NCBI GenBank assembly: GCA_001632435.1
Contig: KV423971.1
Location: forward strand, 106,581-170,580
DNA length: 64,000 nucleotides
Source of the DNA: Calocera cornea HHB12733
Lineage: Eukaryota; Basidiomycota; Dacrymycetes; Dacrymycetales; Dacrymycetaceae
Reading direction: 5' to 3'
Part shown: piece by piece, positions 1 through 10,396 of the stretch
Layout: every line of letters starts with the position of its first letter
Position numbering within the stretch: position 1 is the stretch's first letter
Notes under the pieces: generated by a model
The model's database searches: none
Told to the model about the DNA's origin: nothing
The model's input: only the letters and a program-made list of their open reading frames with translations
Translations under genes and position numbers: made by a program

Positions 1-892
1 CCCCCGCCATATTCAACGCTGACGCAAGTCGTCCAAGCAGCTATGCAAGCCAAGGCTCGATCCGCATTCCAATTGCAAACGCACAGGGAGAATGAACAGG
101 GCGTCGCGCGGAAGCGGCAGAGGACGATGCCGTCTGTAATATCCATCTATTCGGGCCAGCGGCTCACTCAGCCAGTCTCAATACCATTTGCGAAAGCAGC
201 GACTGCAGACAACCGGCTTGCCTCCATGTCGGCATCCATGGAGGTGCGACATGCAGCCATGGGCAAGGCACGTGGAAGGCTGGCTCTCTTTCGACCGCCC
301 TAACATGCAAAACCCGCAACACCTTGCTGTGTGCATTCTAGCGGATCCTATGGAGAACACACGCGGTCCCCACAACGTCTGCTATGAGCGTAACCTGCGC
401 AAGCTGACAACATCCATTCTGCACTCTGTCATTGTTGCTGCTCCCCATGACTGAGCTGTACAGCCCTGCAAATGAATCACCTGTCATTCGGCGACTCTGC
501 CATCAGTGCTCAACTGATGGCCAGCGTGGCTGCTACAGTACATGGCCTCCCACATATCTAGACCGTCATTCTGTGATGCCGAGCTCTCCATCCGCGAACT
601 GCAGAATATGTACCGAGCTGTGCCCTTGTATATATGACTCACTTAATCCCAATGTTTGGTGTTTCATTACCAGTTTCGCAGCTCCGTGTATGTCCTGTCA
701 CTGTATAAGTGGCTCCCTCGTCGGACCCAAGCAGGTCCCCTGAGGGCATGGCCCCAAGTATGTGGGGCGTAGACTTGTGCTATGTTGCAACCCAAGCCTT
801 TTACACTCGCCCTGACGAAGATACGTTGCTTCTCCGTAGCTGTCCAAGGTACGGTATTGACCCATGATAATTGACAAAGCGCACAGCGCATA
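1..892. other. Gene-free stretch downstream of Clr2-like copy 1
   Basis: I see no recognisable gene here; the open frames are short and overlap on both strands. A short stretch near 269-291 (GTGGAAGGCTGGCTCTCTTT) resembles one near 3089-3107 downstream of the promoter of copy 1. This suggests that flanking DNA was duplicated along with the Clr2-like genes. Confidence 0.4.
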
Positions 893-2860
893 CTACAATG
901 GCACGATCACCAATTTTAAACACTGGGTACATATGTGATACAAATCCGCATGTAAACCTACGTTCAGGTTCTTTGCTCCGACTTGAGCGGTTGAGTGTCC
1001 GACTTCCACCGAGGCATCAAGAACTTGGCGACTTCGACTTCCAACCCTCCACATCTGCTTTCGGTCCTGATAGGCCCACCGCGGCTTCGCAGGCCAAATA
1101 TCTCCAGGCGCGTAGCCACAGAGTGCCATCAGCTGTTCGACTCGAACGGAGTTTGCCCCATGGGTTGCAGCGAGGACCGGAGAGAAGAATACATAGGGGT
1201 AGTACCTGCCCGCCACACTTGCAAGTGGCACGAAAATTGTGTTGCTTTCCGAAAGGACCGGCTTGAAGTGGAAGCTCAGAGGTGGGTCTGGGAGAGATGG
1301 TAGTGCAACGAGGCCCGATAAGGATGTTCCGTCGGACCCCAATCCATCACGATCATCCTGATCTACATCCGTTTCTGGAACCGTCTCGTAGAGAGTACCA
1401 GACAGCCACACGTCCTCCAGGATGTTCGCTCGTCGGGCCTGAATACTGAAGTCTTTCATGAAAAGGCTCCGAGTTTCCGCACCTTTAGAGATGAATGAAA
1501 GGATGTCGCTGTCTTGAATAATGTGGACGAGCAGTCGAACGAGATAGCCAACGCAGATTAACTCCGGCCCCCACCAGGCAGCATCAGACGTGACTTGTTG
1601 CTGCCTGTCCGGAAAAATCGCAGAGGTGCCACTCGAACCTGCTCGTCTTTGAGAGGACACTGTCTCTGTCGTCGATGAAGCTTCTGTTCTCGTCAGAGAC
1701 CAGCGATCGCTCAGTCGCCACGTCATGACCAGTCCTTTTGTAAAGGCCGAGCATCCTTGATCAAAGGCGACTTGCCTGGGGCGACCAGGATCAGTCTGAG
1801 AGTCCGGATGAAGGAGAGACGGACGAAGGCGGTATCGTGAAACACGTTGTCTGGTCGAAAGGTCCCAAGATAGACCCGGAGTCCGGATGGGATCGCTTAT
1901 GCGTGATACGGAAGTACATCGAATGTCTCCACTTGCACGACGTATGCTGCTCCCAGGAGCCGCAAATTCATTGCTGGCTGTCGATCGAGTCCGGAATTTG
2001 TCCCCAAGATCCGCACAAGGACATCGAGAACCATCGCTTGCCAACAATGAATAATCTCGTCATCTGATACACCTGTGATCGGTGGTCGTAACTGAGCCCA
2101 CACCATGTCGCCTACACGGAAAAGGCTGGCTGCTGCGGAACTTGGAGTGCGCCTCCTTGCCTGGGTCCTCCACGGGTAAGATCGGGGGTGTATCGCGGCC
2201 ATGTTGTCCCAACATAGAGACGTCGTACTCGGATCGCGGCTTCGCCGTACCGCTGTTGTAATGGTCGACATTGAGACCCAACCGCTTACTCAGTTCCTTC
2301 TGCGAGGTGCCGGTGCACCATTGGTATTCACAGTTATCCCTGGTAAGCGTCGGGTCCATCATAAACCAGTAAGCGTGGAATGCGAACTGCGCCGGGGAGC
2401 GAAAGTTGTTGACATAGGTCGACTCTATCAGACACTTACTGTGTCAGACAGTCGACCTACTACGCTCACCACACAGGTATAGAACTTCCGCATTATCGGT
2501 CTTGCCGCTCAGTCTTGGCTTTGAATATAGGGTATAGTGTTCAGGGAAGTCTGCTATGGAGTACGCTATACCGGAAAACGGTGGCACAATATTGCGTGGT
2601 GAGGATCTGTGGAAGAAGCTGCCGTCATGACACTCACCCTTGATGGGCAACTGTACCATAAGATAAGTGCCTATGTTCTTTCGCCATTCCTTGTTGCGCT
2701 TGTCATAGTGTGGAACGAGCTCCTCGTAATTCAGCACGCCGGTAAGCGCCGTCTCCTTCCGAATTTTCGGTCGGCAATTAGCGGCTCCGTCACTTCTGGG
2801 GAAACGCAGGAAACCATTGATGAGCGGATCGAAAGGTAGCCTTGATGGTGAAGCAGACAT
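893..2860 (-). pseudogene. Clr2-like gene, copy 1, broken
   Basis: This is a second copy of the Clr2-like gene at 3575-5536, in the same orientation and recognisable along its whole length. It has the N-terminal part starting at ATG 2860, a YVNNFRSPAQFAFHAYW block, a CEYQWC cysteine pair, an FRVGDMVWAQLRPP block, and a C-terminal part with AWWGPELICVG and GRYYPYVFFSPVL. Compared with copy 2 it carries an extra base near 2118 before the RVGDMVWA block, a TAA stop replacing TAT after the LPYHA motif (about 1897-1899), another frame change just downstream in the PGRPRQV region, and a shifted C-terminal tail (RKQMW onward). With at least one nonsense codon and several frameshifts, it is a pseudogene unless extra introns remove all the lesions, which I consider unlikely. 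Confidence 0.75.
2415..2459. repeat. 45-bp imperfect palindrome in Clr2 copy 1
   Basis: The outer arms are a perfect 10-bp inverted repeat (TAGGTCGACT / AGTCGACCTA). An inner inverted pair GACAC / GTGTC surrounds a short loop. It sits where copy 1 would have its second intron, the position of the intron at 5089-5142 in copy 2. Confidence 0.7.
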
Positions 2861-3574
2861 ATTGGACGGTATGGGCCCGAAAAGGATATCGAATGACCGA
2901 ACAGCGGACTAGCCTGTGGAGCGACGTGCACAACAGAGACAGAGCTGTGACAAGCCAACGCCGCATTTCAGTTTATGTTAAGCTTATAAGTGACGGAGGC
3001 ATTTCAGCTACATAAAACGCCCAACTAAGCGGTTCGCCTCAATATCCGACGTTCGACAAGCTCGACAAGCAACAGTGAGCAACGCGCATGGAAGGCTAGC
3101 TCTCTTGAAACCTCCCTGGTAGCTGAACCTGTGAGCATTGACCACATATTGCATAACTGAACTCATGGGCAACATCTGTGTACCTGGGTGAACCTTAAAG
3201 TACTGTAGGATACCCCACGGAAGCAAAGTCCTGATTTTGGATCAGTACCCACAGTGTAGTGGATAAGCGACTTCACGTACTACATGGCCTAAGTGTTGAG
3301 CTTGCAAGACAGATCAAGCCTCTTAGGACCAGACAATTATTCCAGCGGCCTTGGATCTCTAATACAGGGCCTAAGCGGTTCTTCTGTACAGACCCCAGAG
3401 GCTTAAACACACATGAACATGAGATTGGTGGACATGATATTGTACCTCTCAATTCAGTGCTTGCTAGAGTAAGATTAATTGCATAACACAAGCCATGCAG
3501 ACTATCTCAAGATTACAGAGTTACAAAACCACCATTGCCCATGTAGAAACCCCTAAACTTGAACCCAATCTGAG
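2861..3574. other. Spacer between the two Clr2-like copies
   Basis: This contains the promoter side of copy 1 and the 3' flank of copy 2. Only short ORFs on both strands are present and none is recognisable. The supported feature inside it is the promoter motif at 2983-3004. Confidence 0.4.
2983..3004 (-). promoter_or_regulatory. Shared Clr2-family promoter motif, copy 1
   Basis: A CTTATAA block directly followed by TGACGGAGGCATTT lies 123 bp upstream of the copy 1 ATG. The same block lies 122 bp upstream of the copy 2 ATG. Its conservation between copies whose flanks otherwise differ suggests a core promoter or activator site. Confidence 0.5.
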
Positions 3575-5536
3575 TTATGTCCTGCGCTCTGCTTTGAGGG
3601 CCCGAGCTCCCACTTTCCAGCGGGGCATCAAGAACTCCCTCACTTCTTCTTCCAACTCATCCCACATCTCCTTTCGCTCCCGATGCATTGGTGGCAGATT
3701 CGCAGGCCAGACATCTCCAGGAGCGTGCCCACAGAGAGACATCAGCTGCTCAGGTCGAACGGGGTTTGTCTTGCGTATAGCACCCAATACCGGAGAGAAG
3801 AGTAAATAAGGGTAATATCGGCCTGCCACACTCTCCAATGACACAAAAATGGTATTGGTGGGCGACAACACAGACTTGAACTTGAAGCCCAGCGGTGGAT
3901 CAGGAAGCGAATCAGGAAGGGGATCAGGAAGAGATGGCAGGGCAACCAGGCTTGACAATGATGACACGTCTAATCCGGAGCCAGTCTCTATCTTGGTTGG
4001 AGAACCAGGACTGCTGTGATCGGCATCTTGTTCTGGGATAGTTTCGTAGAGAGTACCAGAGAGCCACACATCCCTTGGGTTGTCCACCCGTCTAGCCTGA
4101 ATCTTCTTGACTTTCAGGAAGAGGCCCCGACCTCCTGCGCCATTTGAGATGAATGCAAGAATGGTGCTATCCACAATGGCGCTTCGTCGCAGTCGAACAA
4201 CATCGCCAACCCAGATTTGTTCTGGTCCCCACCAGATCGCATCTGCCGCGACGGGTTGATGTGTGCCCGAAGGAGTAGCAGATGCAGACCTTGACTCGGC
4301 TCGTAACGATGGTGGCACTGCTTCTCCAGCGGTCAAGGAGATTGTCCTCGAGAGAGACCAGCGATCTCTCACCCACCAACTGGCGACAAGCCCTTTAAGC
4401 CAAGCCGGCCACCCTCGATCGAATGTGACCTGCCGTGGGCGTTGATCGTGCTGTGAGTCCGGGAAGACCTGAATTTCCGACAATCGATGGAAGGCAGACG
4501 CGTCGACTATGTTTTCTGGCTTGGCGTTTGACATATACGACTGAAGACCAGGTGAAAGCGCATAAGCATGGTAGGGTAGCACATCAAAGGCTTCAACCTG
4601 TGCAACATATGCAACGCCTAGGAGCCTCAATTTGACTGCAGGCTGTCGATCCATAGACGTCCCGGTCCAGAGAGGACGCGTGGTGACATCGAGTACAATG
4701 GCCGGCCAGCACTGAAGGGTCTCGTCGTCCGATTCACCGACTATGGGTGGTCGGAGGTGCGCCCAAACCATCTCGCCGACACGGTATGGAGGATTGTCAC
4801 GGAGTTTGGATTGTGCCTCCTCAGCAGGATCTTGCACAGGAGAAGCCATCGGGGTATCACTCCCGGCTTCTCCAAATCCAGATGCGTCGTACTGCGACCG
4901 CTGTTTGTCCGTTCCACTGCTGTAGTGATCGACCTTGGTACCCAATCGCCTGCTGAGCTCTTTCTGGGGGGTCCGGGTGCACCATTGGCATTCGCAGTTG
5001 GATACATTGAGCGTCGGGTCCATCATCAACCAAAGCGCGTGAAAAGCGAATTCTGCGGGAGACCGGAAATTATTGACATATCTGGAACCTGACACCCAGT
5101 CAGTCAACTTTGCTCGTGGTGTTGCCACTGCAACACATTCACCATATAGATATAGGTCGTCTCGCTGTTCGGTAATGCCACTCATCCGGGGTTTCGAGTA
5201 GAGCGCGTAATGCTGTGGAAACTCTGCAATCCTATATGACACATGCCTGGCGGCTGCCGAACATATGGATCAGCCTTGTAAGACGGTGTTGCTATCAGTA
5301 CCGCAATACTTACGATCAATAGGCAATAGCGTCATGAGGAAATTGCCGACTTTGTCTCTCCAGTCTTTATTCCGCTTGTCATCGTGAGGAACGAGCTCCA
5401 TGTAATTGAGGACGCCCGGTGGCGCATTCTCCTTTGTCACGGTCGGTCGTTTCTTCGGAGATCCATCACTTCTTGGGAAGCGCAATATACCATTCATCGG
5501 CATGTCAAAAGGAAGTCTTGCTGTTGATGAGGACAT
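3575..5536 (-). CDS. Clr2-like transcriptional silencing protein, copy 2
   Basis: The predicted protein has 615 residues from three exons: 5536-5314, 5253-5143 and 5088-3575. The order of motifs matches the fungal Clr2 family, whose fission yeast member belongs to the SHREC heterochromatin silencing complex. There is an N-terminal YLYG..SRYVNNFRSPAEF segment and a CECQWC cysteine pair (the Clr2 N-terminal domain). Then come YRVGEMVWAHLRPP and VKLRLLGVAYVAQVE, followed by an AIWWGPEQIWVGDVVRL block and GRYYPYLLFSPVL. I chose ATG 5536 because an exon from it joins in frame to the conserved FPQHYALYSKP region. A role in chromatin silencing is inferred from the family. Mushroom genomes often carry many diverged Clr2-like genes, so this need not be the orthologue of yeast Clr2. 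Confidence 0.82.
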
Positions 5537-5657
5537 GCTGAAAAGTATGACGAAGGAACGGGTATTGTATGAGTGAAGAGCGGAGCTGCTCGCAGGGCCA
5601 CAGAAGGAATGCCTGAAGAAAGAACGACACCAGCCCGTCGCCACGCTTTTCGTCGCG

Positions 5658-5679
5658 CTTATAATTGACGGAGGCATTT
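5658..5679 (-). promoter_or_regulatory. Shared Clr2-family promoter motif, copy 2
   Basis: The motif CTTATAA plus TGACGGAGGCATTT is repeated here 122 bp upstream of the copy 2 start. It includes a TATA-like block. Its match to the copy 1 site is the evidence. Confidence 0.5.
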
Positions 5680-5718
5680 TCGCGGTACAGCTTTCCTGTA
5701 TCACGGCTTGCAGACGTA

Positions 5719-6150
5719 TTCGCCTCGGCTTGGACAATTTGCTTCCGCTCACTGCCGTTGTTTCCGCTTATACTTTACTTCCGTGGTAAACATTTGCTGC
5801 CGCTTTGAGTATCTACTTCCGCGCCCTGTTCTTGCTTCCGGTAAAGCACTTCGCTTCCGCGTCATGCTTTGGCTTCGGCTCTGGATATTTACTTCCTCTC
5901 TGTATGTTGTTTCTGCTAACTTATCACAAATTTGATTCCGATTTATGGGCTCACTTCCTTAGATGGGTTAGCATCCGTTTAGCGAGTTGCCTTCGCTACA
6001 GGAGCTACAGAAGGGGAGGAAATATTATCCCGGAACTCAATAACTAAAAGTTATAGAGCGGAATTATAGAGTCCAGACGGGGGGGACAGAAACTCTCCCA
6101 GCGGAGGTAAAAGTACTCTCAAAACTCCCTCTGGCGGACGCGAAAATGCA
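5719..6150. repeat. 18-19 bp unit array A (bipolar)
   Basis: The direct arm (5719 to about 6000) consists of degenerate units with core TTTRCTTCCGCT and a 7-nt variable filler. The starts of the TTCCG core, read by hand, are 5743, 5762, 5779, 5798, 5817, 5836, 5855, 5874 and 5893, so the period is 19 bp with one step of 17. After about 6050 the same core appears inverted (AGCGGAGGTAAA near 6098 and two weaker copies). No long reading frame runs through it, and 19 is not a multiple of three. The array ends about 145 bp upstream of the ZW10-like start codon. Confidence 0.85.
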
Positions 6151-6283
6151 CGGAATTAATTACTCACGCAATCCAGAACGTGACTAATACTACCTCGGAC
6201 GCCCAGTCTCCCACGACGACGTGGACGAAGCTTCTGCATAGCCACCGTAATTGCGCTCTTGTCTCTCCCAACACCGCCGGAGA

Positions 6284-9200
6284 ATGGCATTTCCTGTGCC
6301 TCAGCATCTACCTCGTGCTGGACCACTAGCAGACATACATGATGCATCACCGGTTACTCAAGCATCGGTTGCACAAACCGTATTGAGCGGGATAGCGAAG
6401 CCTTTGCCGGACCTGACATCATCTATTGCGCAAAAATGTGTTGACGAGCTTGATCGGGCGATTGTCGACACCAAGGTAAGTTGTCCTTTTCAAGGCAAAG
6501 ATTGGGGCTTATTTCAGTTGTGACGGAAGAAAGAATTGTGTTCGCATATCGACAGAGATCCTGTCGCATTTGACCGACAGCGACAGTCTGCCATTGACAT
6601 TTCTCGCCAAGCTGCTCATCTCGGCACCCAGGTCAAGCATTTGGAAGGTGTGCTAAATGACCCTCAGGTAGGATCGTCATTCACCGAACGCGTCTTATGC
6701 ATATCTGAACTTGAACTAGAACGGGATAATGCCAGTCTTGTTCCGTACGCTAGCCTCTCATAACCAGGTCGCTCAGTCATTCCAGGATGCGTCGAGCCGA
6801 ACGAAAGCCTTGGAGGCGTTCCTCACATGCTTTGCTCAGCTGGAGGACATCATGGAGAAGACGCGACAGGGAGACCTGCCTGAGGCTGCGCATCTGTGCA
6901 AAAACCTCTCGGGCTTACTCGCGCAGTCGGAAGCGGACGGAATGTTCAAAGGCAGTAAGCTCTGGAGTAATCTAACTGTGAGTGTCACCCTGTATTAAGG
7001 GCGTTGCCATGTATGTAATGTCTTGTATTGTCTGCAGGGCCGCTATCGAGCAACGGATGACAATATCCAAGAACAACTGGGAAAGGCGTACCATAATGGC
7101 GTCTACCTAACTACCAAGGGCAAGGTGACTACGATACAGGTCCAACAAATAGTCAAATGTGGGTACAGATGGAGGCGCAGTGTCGACCTGAACTCATCCT
7201 ATGGTACAGTGCCGGCATGGATCAAACCTTTGGAGCTAGCTGCCATCGTTTCCGCAATGAGAGATGGAACTGTGCAAGCCATCGCCGCGTCACTTCGGAA
7301 GGAGATCATGACCAGGCTAGTCGAGCCCGTTCTTGTCGCATTTGATTCTGTGTCTATCAACGGAGATGCGTTAAGCGTCCAGAGCGGTAGCGAAGAGATT
7401 GGTTCCGTTCTGCCCAACTTGGAGCAACTTCTCAACTTCCTCAAGACGAACCTCCCGCAAGCGATTATGGCCACGTTGCACCTTGATGTGTCTTCCTCTA
7501 TACTGAAACATCTCCTCGCACCGAACTTGCCGCAATCGCTCCCCGCATTGCCACCGTTTCTCCATCTCTTGCGAGAAGCCGTGCAACTGGAGCGGAAGTT
7601 CGATGATGTGTCCGACATCAAAGAGTGGGCCGACGATGTGGGGTTGCACTATGAGCGAGGTCGGCGACAAGCATTGTTGGAACACGCCAGAGCGATAATA
7701 CTGGACGGCGATAAGGGCTTCTTCGAAGTGGAAGACGTAATTGAGGCGCCGAATTCGAACGCTACAGCAACTGCTACGTCGGCCACTGCTTCTGTCCCTG
7801 CAGTAACCTCCGCACTAGAGGAGGAAGACGACGAGTCGACATGGGATTTTGAGGATGCTCAACCCTCCAAGCAAGTGATCAGCGTTGTAACCGCTCAAAG
7901 CCGGCCGATGGAGGATGTCGATGATGAGACTTGGGGTTTTGATGATGCAGAGAGGTCTGATCGTGTCGAGGAGGGTGCTTCCAGAGAGGAGTCGTCCGAG
8001 TGGGGCTGGGATGAGGAACCGAGACAGGCGCCCGAAGAGGACGACCCATGGGACGAACCAAAGCCAGCACCGAGGGCAAACGCCAGCTCTGCTCCGCGGG
8101 TAGCGAGTAAACTGGAAAAAAGAGCCAATCGCGGTAGACAGCCGACAGCTTCAGCAGCGCCAGTGGCTCCTGTGACATCCATCCGCAGCCCTTCCGTGGC
8201 GCAACCCATACCATCTCCAATGCCGGCTCGACCTCAAACACTTCCCGCAAAGTCTGAACCTGGAAAGCAGACCTTCACCGTTTCTCAGCGAGCACGATCG
8301 GTCCTTCAGGTGGCAGAGATATGCTTGGAAGAGTCCAAGCAACTTCTGGTGCATACGTAAGCTATAATGACTCACTTGGGCTGACAACTGTGCTTACAAT
8401 GGAGCAGGGAGATTCCCAAGCGACATCCGCCCACGGGCACACTAATGATGTCTATGCCCTCGTCTGTATTTGATCTATATCGAGCGCTCCCACAGGAGGA
8501 CATTGCATCTCCACGATATGTCATTGTCGCAAACGATTGCAAGTATTTGTCTATGGAGGTTATGAAGATTGCCCAGTCGTCATCTCAGCAAGCCGACGTC
8601 ACCAAGTTTTCTGAGACAGTAAAGAAGCTGGAGACGGCAAGCGCTCGCGCACTGATCTCCACTATCGTACGCGCTGGGTTCATGTAGTGGTGGATTGACT
8701 AACGGAGACCACACAGGCATACCAAATCGCCCGAATGAGTGAAGCATTGGCACCCGCAGCAGGCTTTGCCAATGCCTCGGACGACGCACGCGGGGCGCAA
8801 TGTCATCGAGCAGTAGAAAACGTTGTCTCTCGAACTCAGAATCTCAGAAAGGAGTGGCAGGTAGGCGCTTTCCATGCTGCTTCTTTGAGGTGGGCTGACA
8901 GGTATGCAGCCCCTGATGACTTTCCCAACCTATGCTCGAGCAATGGGAGCGGTCGTGGATAGCGCCCTCCATGGCATGATGGATGCTATTTTGAATCTTC
9001 CGGACATCACCGAGAGCGAGTCCCATCGCCTGAGCTCTCTGTGCATCATGATGCAACGCGTGGAAGAGGTGTTCATCAGAGCTCCAGGGATGGTGAGCAC
9101 GTCTCACCTTGTGTGATGTTATGGCACCAACGCACTCGGTAGAATTCAGAGGTGGCGTCGTACGTCCCATCCTGGTTCAAGTTCAACTATCTCTCCACTC

Positions 9201-9413
9201 TGCTGGTAAGCGAGACTCTTTGTTAGCCCGCGTTGGGATCTAATACCTTGGCAGGAAGCGTCGATGGCAGACATCACGGAGTTTTTCACAGAGGGCATGC
9301 TTGTCGATTTCGACGTGCAGGAGATTGCATCGCTCTTGCGAGCATTGTTTGCGGATACGCCTTTGCGAGCACAGACCATCGATCTGGTGTTAGGTGGTCA
9401 ACACCCACAGTAA
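6284..9413 (+). CDS. ZW10: ZW10/Dsl1-like vesicle tethering protein
   Basis: The model has nine exons: 6284-6475, 6581-6667, 6768-6977, 7038-8356, 8408-8666, 8717-8860, 8910-9092, 9143-9205 and 9255-9413, all in frame. ZW10 family proteins act in the Dsl1/NRZ tether that captures COPI vesicles at the ER; in animals they also act at kinetochores. The assignment rests on overall helical character, the C-terminal DITEFFTEGMLVDFDVQE region, and an acidic tryptophan-rich middle segment (about 7815-8060) with WDFEDA, WGFDDAE, WGWDEE and DPWDEP motifs. Such acidic tryptophan motifs in Dsl1 bind COPI subunits. The start at 6284 is the first ATG in frame with the first exon. An extra intron inside exon 4 (near 7100-7200) cannot be excluded. 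The promoter is occupied by array A. Confidence 0.72.
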
Positions 9414-9584
9414 TTCAACCATAACGCAATAGATACCCTGCATTGTCTATCTATATCCTGAAGCAAAGCCCAGTAGCGTACGTGGTTCACGTGGCCGGCG
9501 TCTTGTCCGCGAAGGCGCGCGATTGCGGGAGTCGGGTGAAAAGCAGGGACGCCCTCTAGGCCCAAAGGGGGCCTGCTTTGGGTG

Positions 9585-10226
9585 TACTTTACTTCCGGGC
9601 TTGGGTTTGTCTCCGCCACACTATTTGCCTCCGCTGAGCAACTTACTTCCGCTGTAATGTTTTCCTCCGTGATTCCATTTTCCTCCGCTCTACTATTGGC
9701 CTCGGCTACAGAGTTTGCATCCCCCCTTCTCCAATCTGTCTCCGCCCGTCAGGTTTGCCTCCGCTTTTGAATTCTCCTCCGCTAGTTGGTTTGCTTCCGA
9801 GCTTGAGGTTTACTTCCGCGGTCTCATTTGTCCCCCTGAACTTGTTTGCTTCCGGATAACAATTTAGTTCCGCTACGATATTTAATTCCGTGGAATATGC
9901 TTGCTTCCCCTGGAGCTGAATTGCATCCGGTAAATAGCTTGCCTCCGTAGTCCGATCTGTTTCCGTAGTCCTGCTTCCTCGGCAGTCATTCTATGTGACC
10001 AATGAAATAGTACAGCGGAGGTAGATTAGCTACCCGAAGCAAGCCACTGGTCGGAAGTAAACATTGAAGCGGAAGCAAATCGGGTGCCGGATGCAAGCGT
10101 TGGACGGACGCAAATCAGAAAGCGGAGGCGGATGGGAAGCGGAGGTACATATGTAGCGGAGGCAGAAATAGTTAAGCGGAGGCAAATGATAGAGCGGGAG
10201 GAAAACACCATAACGGAGACGGGGTC
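9585..10226. repeat. 18-bp unit array B with convergent inverted arms
   Basis: The direct arm (about 9585-9985) has core starts at 9593, 9611, 9629, 9647, 9665, 9683, 9701 and 9719, which is exactly 18 bp apart, and about 20 units in all. From about 10012 the orientation flips to AGCGGAGGCAAA-type units, with cores at 10016, 10034, 10052, 10070, 10088, 10105, 10123, 10140, 10157, 10177, 10195 and 10214. Bases outside the 12-nt core vary freely. The array fills the space between the ZW10-like and VPS5 genes. Confidence 0.9.
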
Positions 10227-10227
10227 T

Positions 10228-10264
10228 TAGACCCAAAATCCCTTGCTTGGGGCGTGCAGCTCGT
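10228..10264 (-). repeat. Boundary ('leader') sequence of array B
   Basis: Read on the minus strand this is ACGAGCTGCACGCCCC, then AAGCAAGGG and ATTTTGGGTC, followed by the array units. The first 16 bases are identical to the boundary of array C at 17932-17947. In both cases the order is boundary then TTTRCTTCCGCT units, so the boundary and the units share one polarity. Confidence 0.7.
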
Positions 10265-10396
10265 ACCGCAACGCGCCCGATCCCTGAGAGAGTGTGGGGC
10301 TGTGTGTGCTTCTCTGCTCCCGCGCGGTGTCGGTATCACCACCGGCGACTGCTGCGTTTCGCTGCTCCTCCACACCCACCGCGCCCTCTCAGTGTC

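Noticed and set aside
5674..6149. GCATTTTCGCG and its inverse CGCGAAAATGC as terminal inverted repeats of array A
   Set aside because: The left copy belongs to the Clr2-family promoter motif that also occurs upstream of copy 1 without an array, so the 11-bp inverted match is probably chance.
9585..10226. CRISPR-like array (constant repeat, variable spacers)
   Set aside because: The genome is eukaryotic, the constant part is only 12 nt and degenerate, the filler is 6 nt, and the orientation flips midway. None of this fits a CRISPR array.
9582..10236. Short ORFs running through array B on both strands
   Set aside because: They are open only because the 18-bp period is a multiple of three. They have no start context and no homologous domain.
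10247..10396. N-terminal extension of VPS5 upstream of 10397
   Set aside because: The frame is open but has no earlier ATG and runs into the array B boundary sequence.
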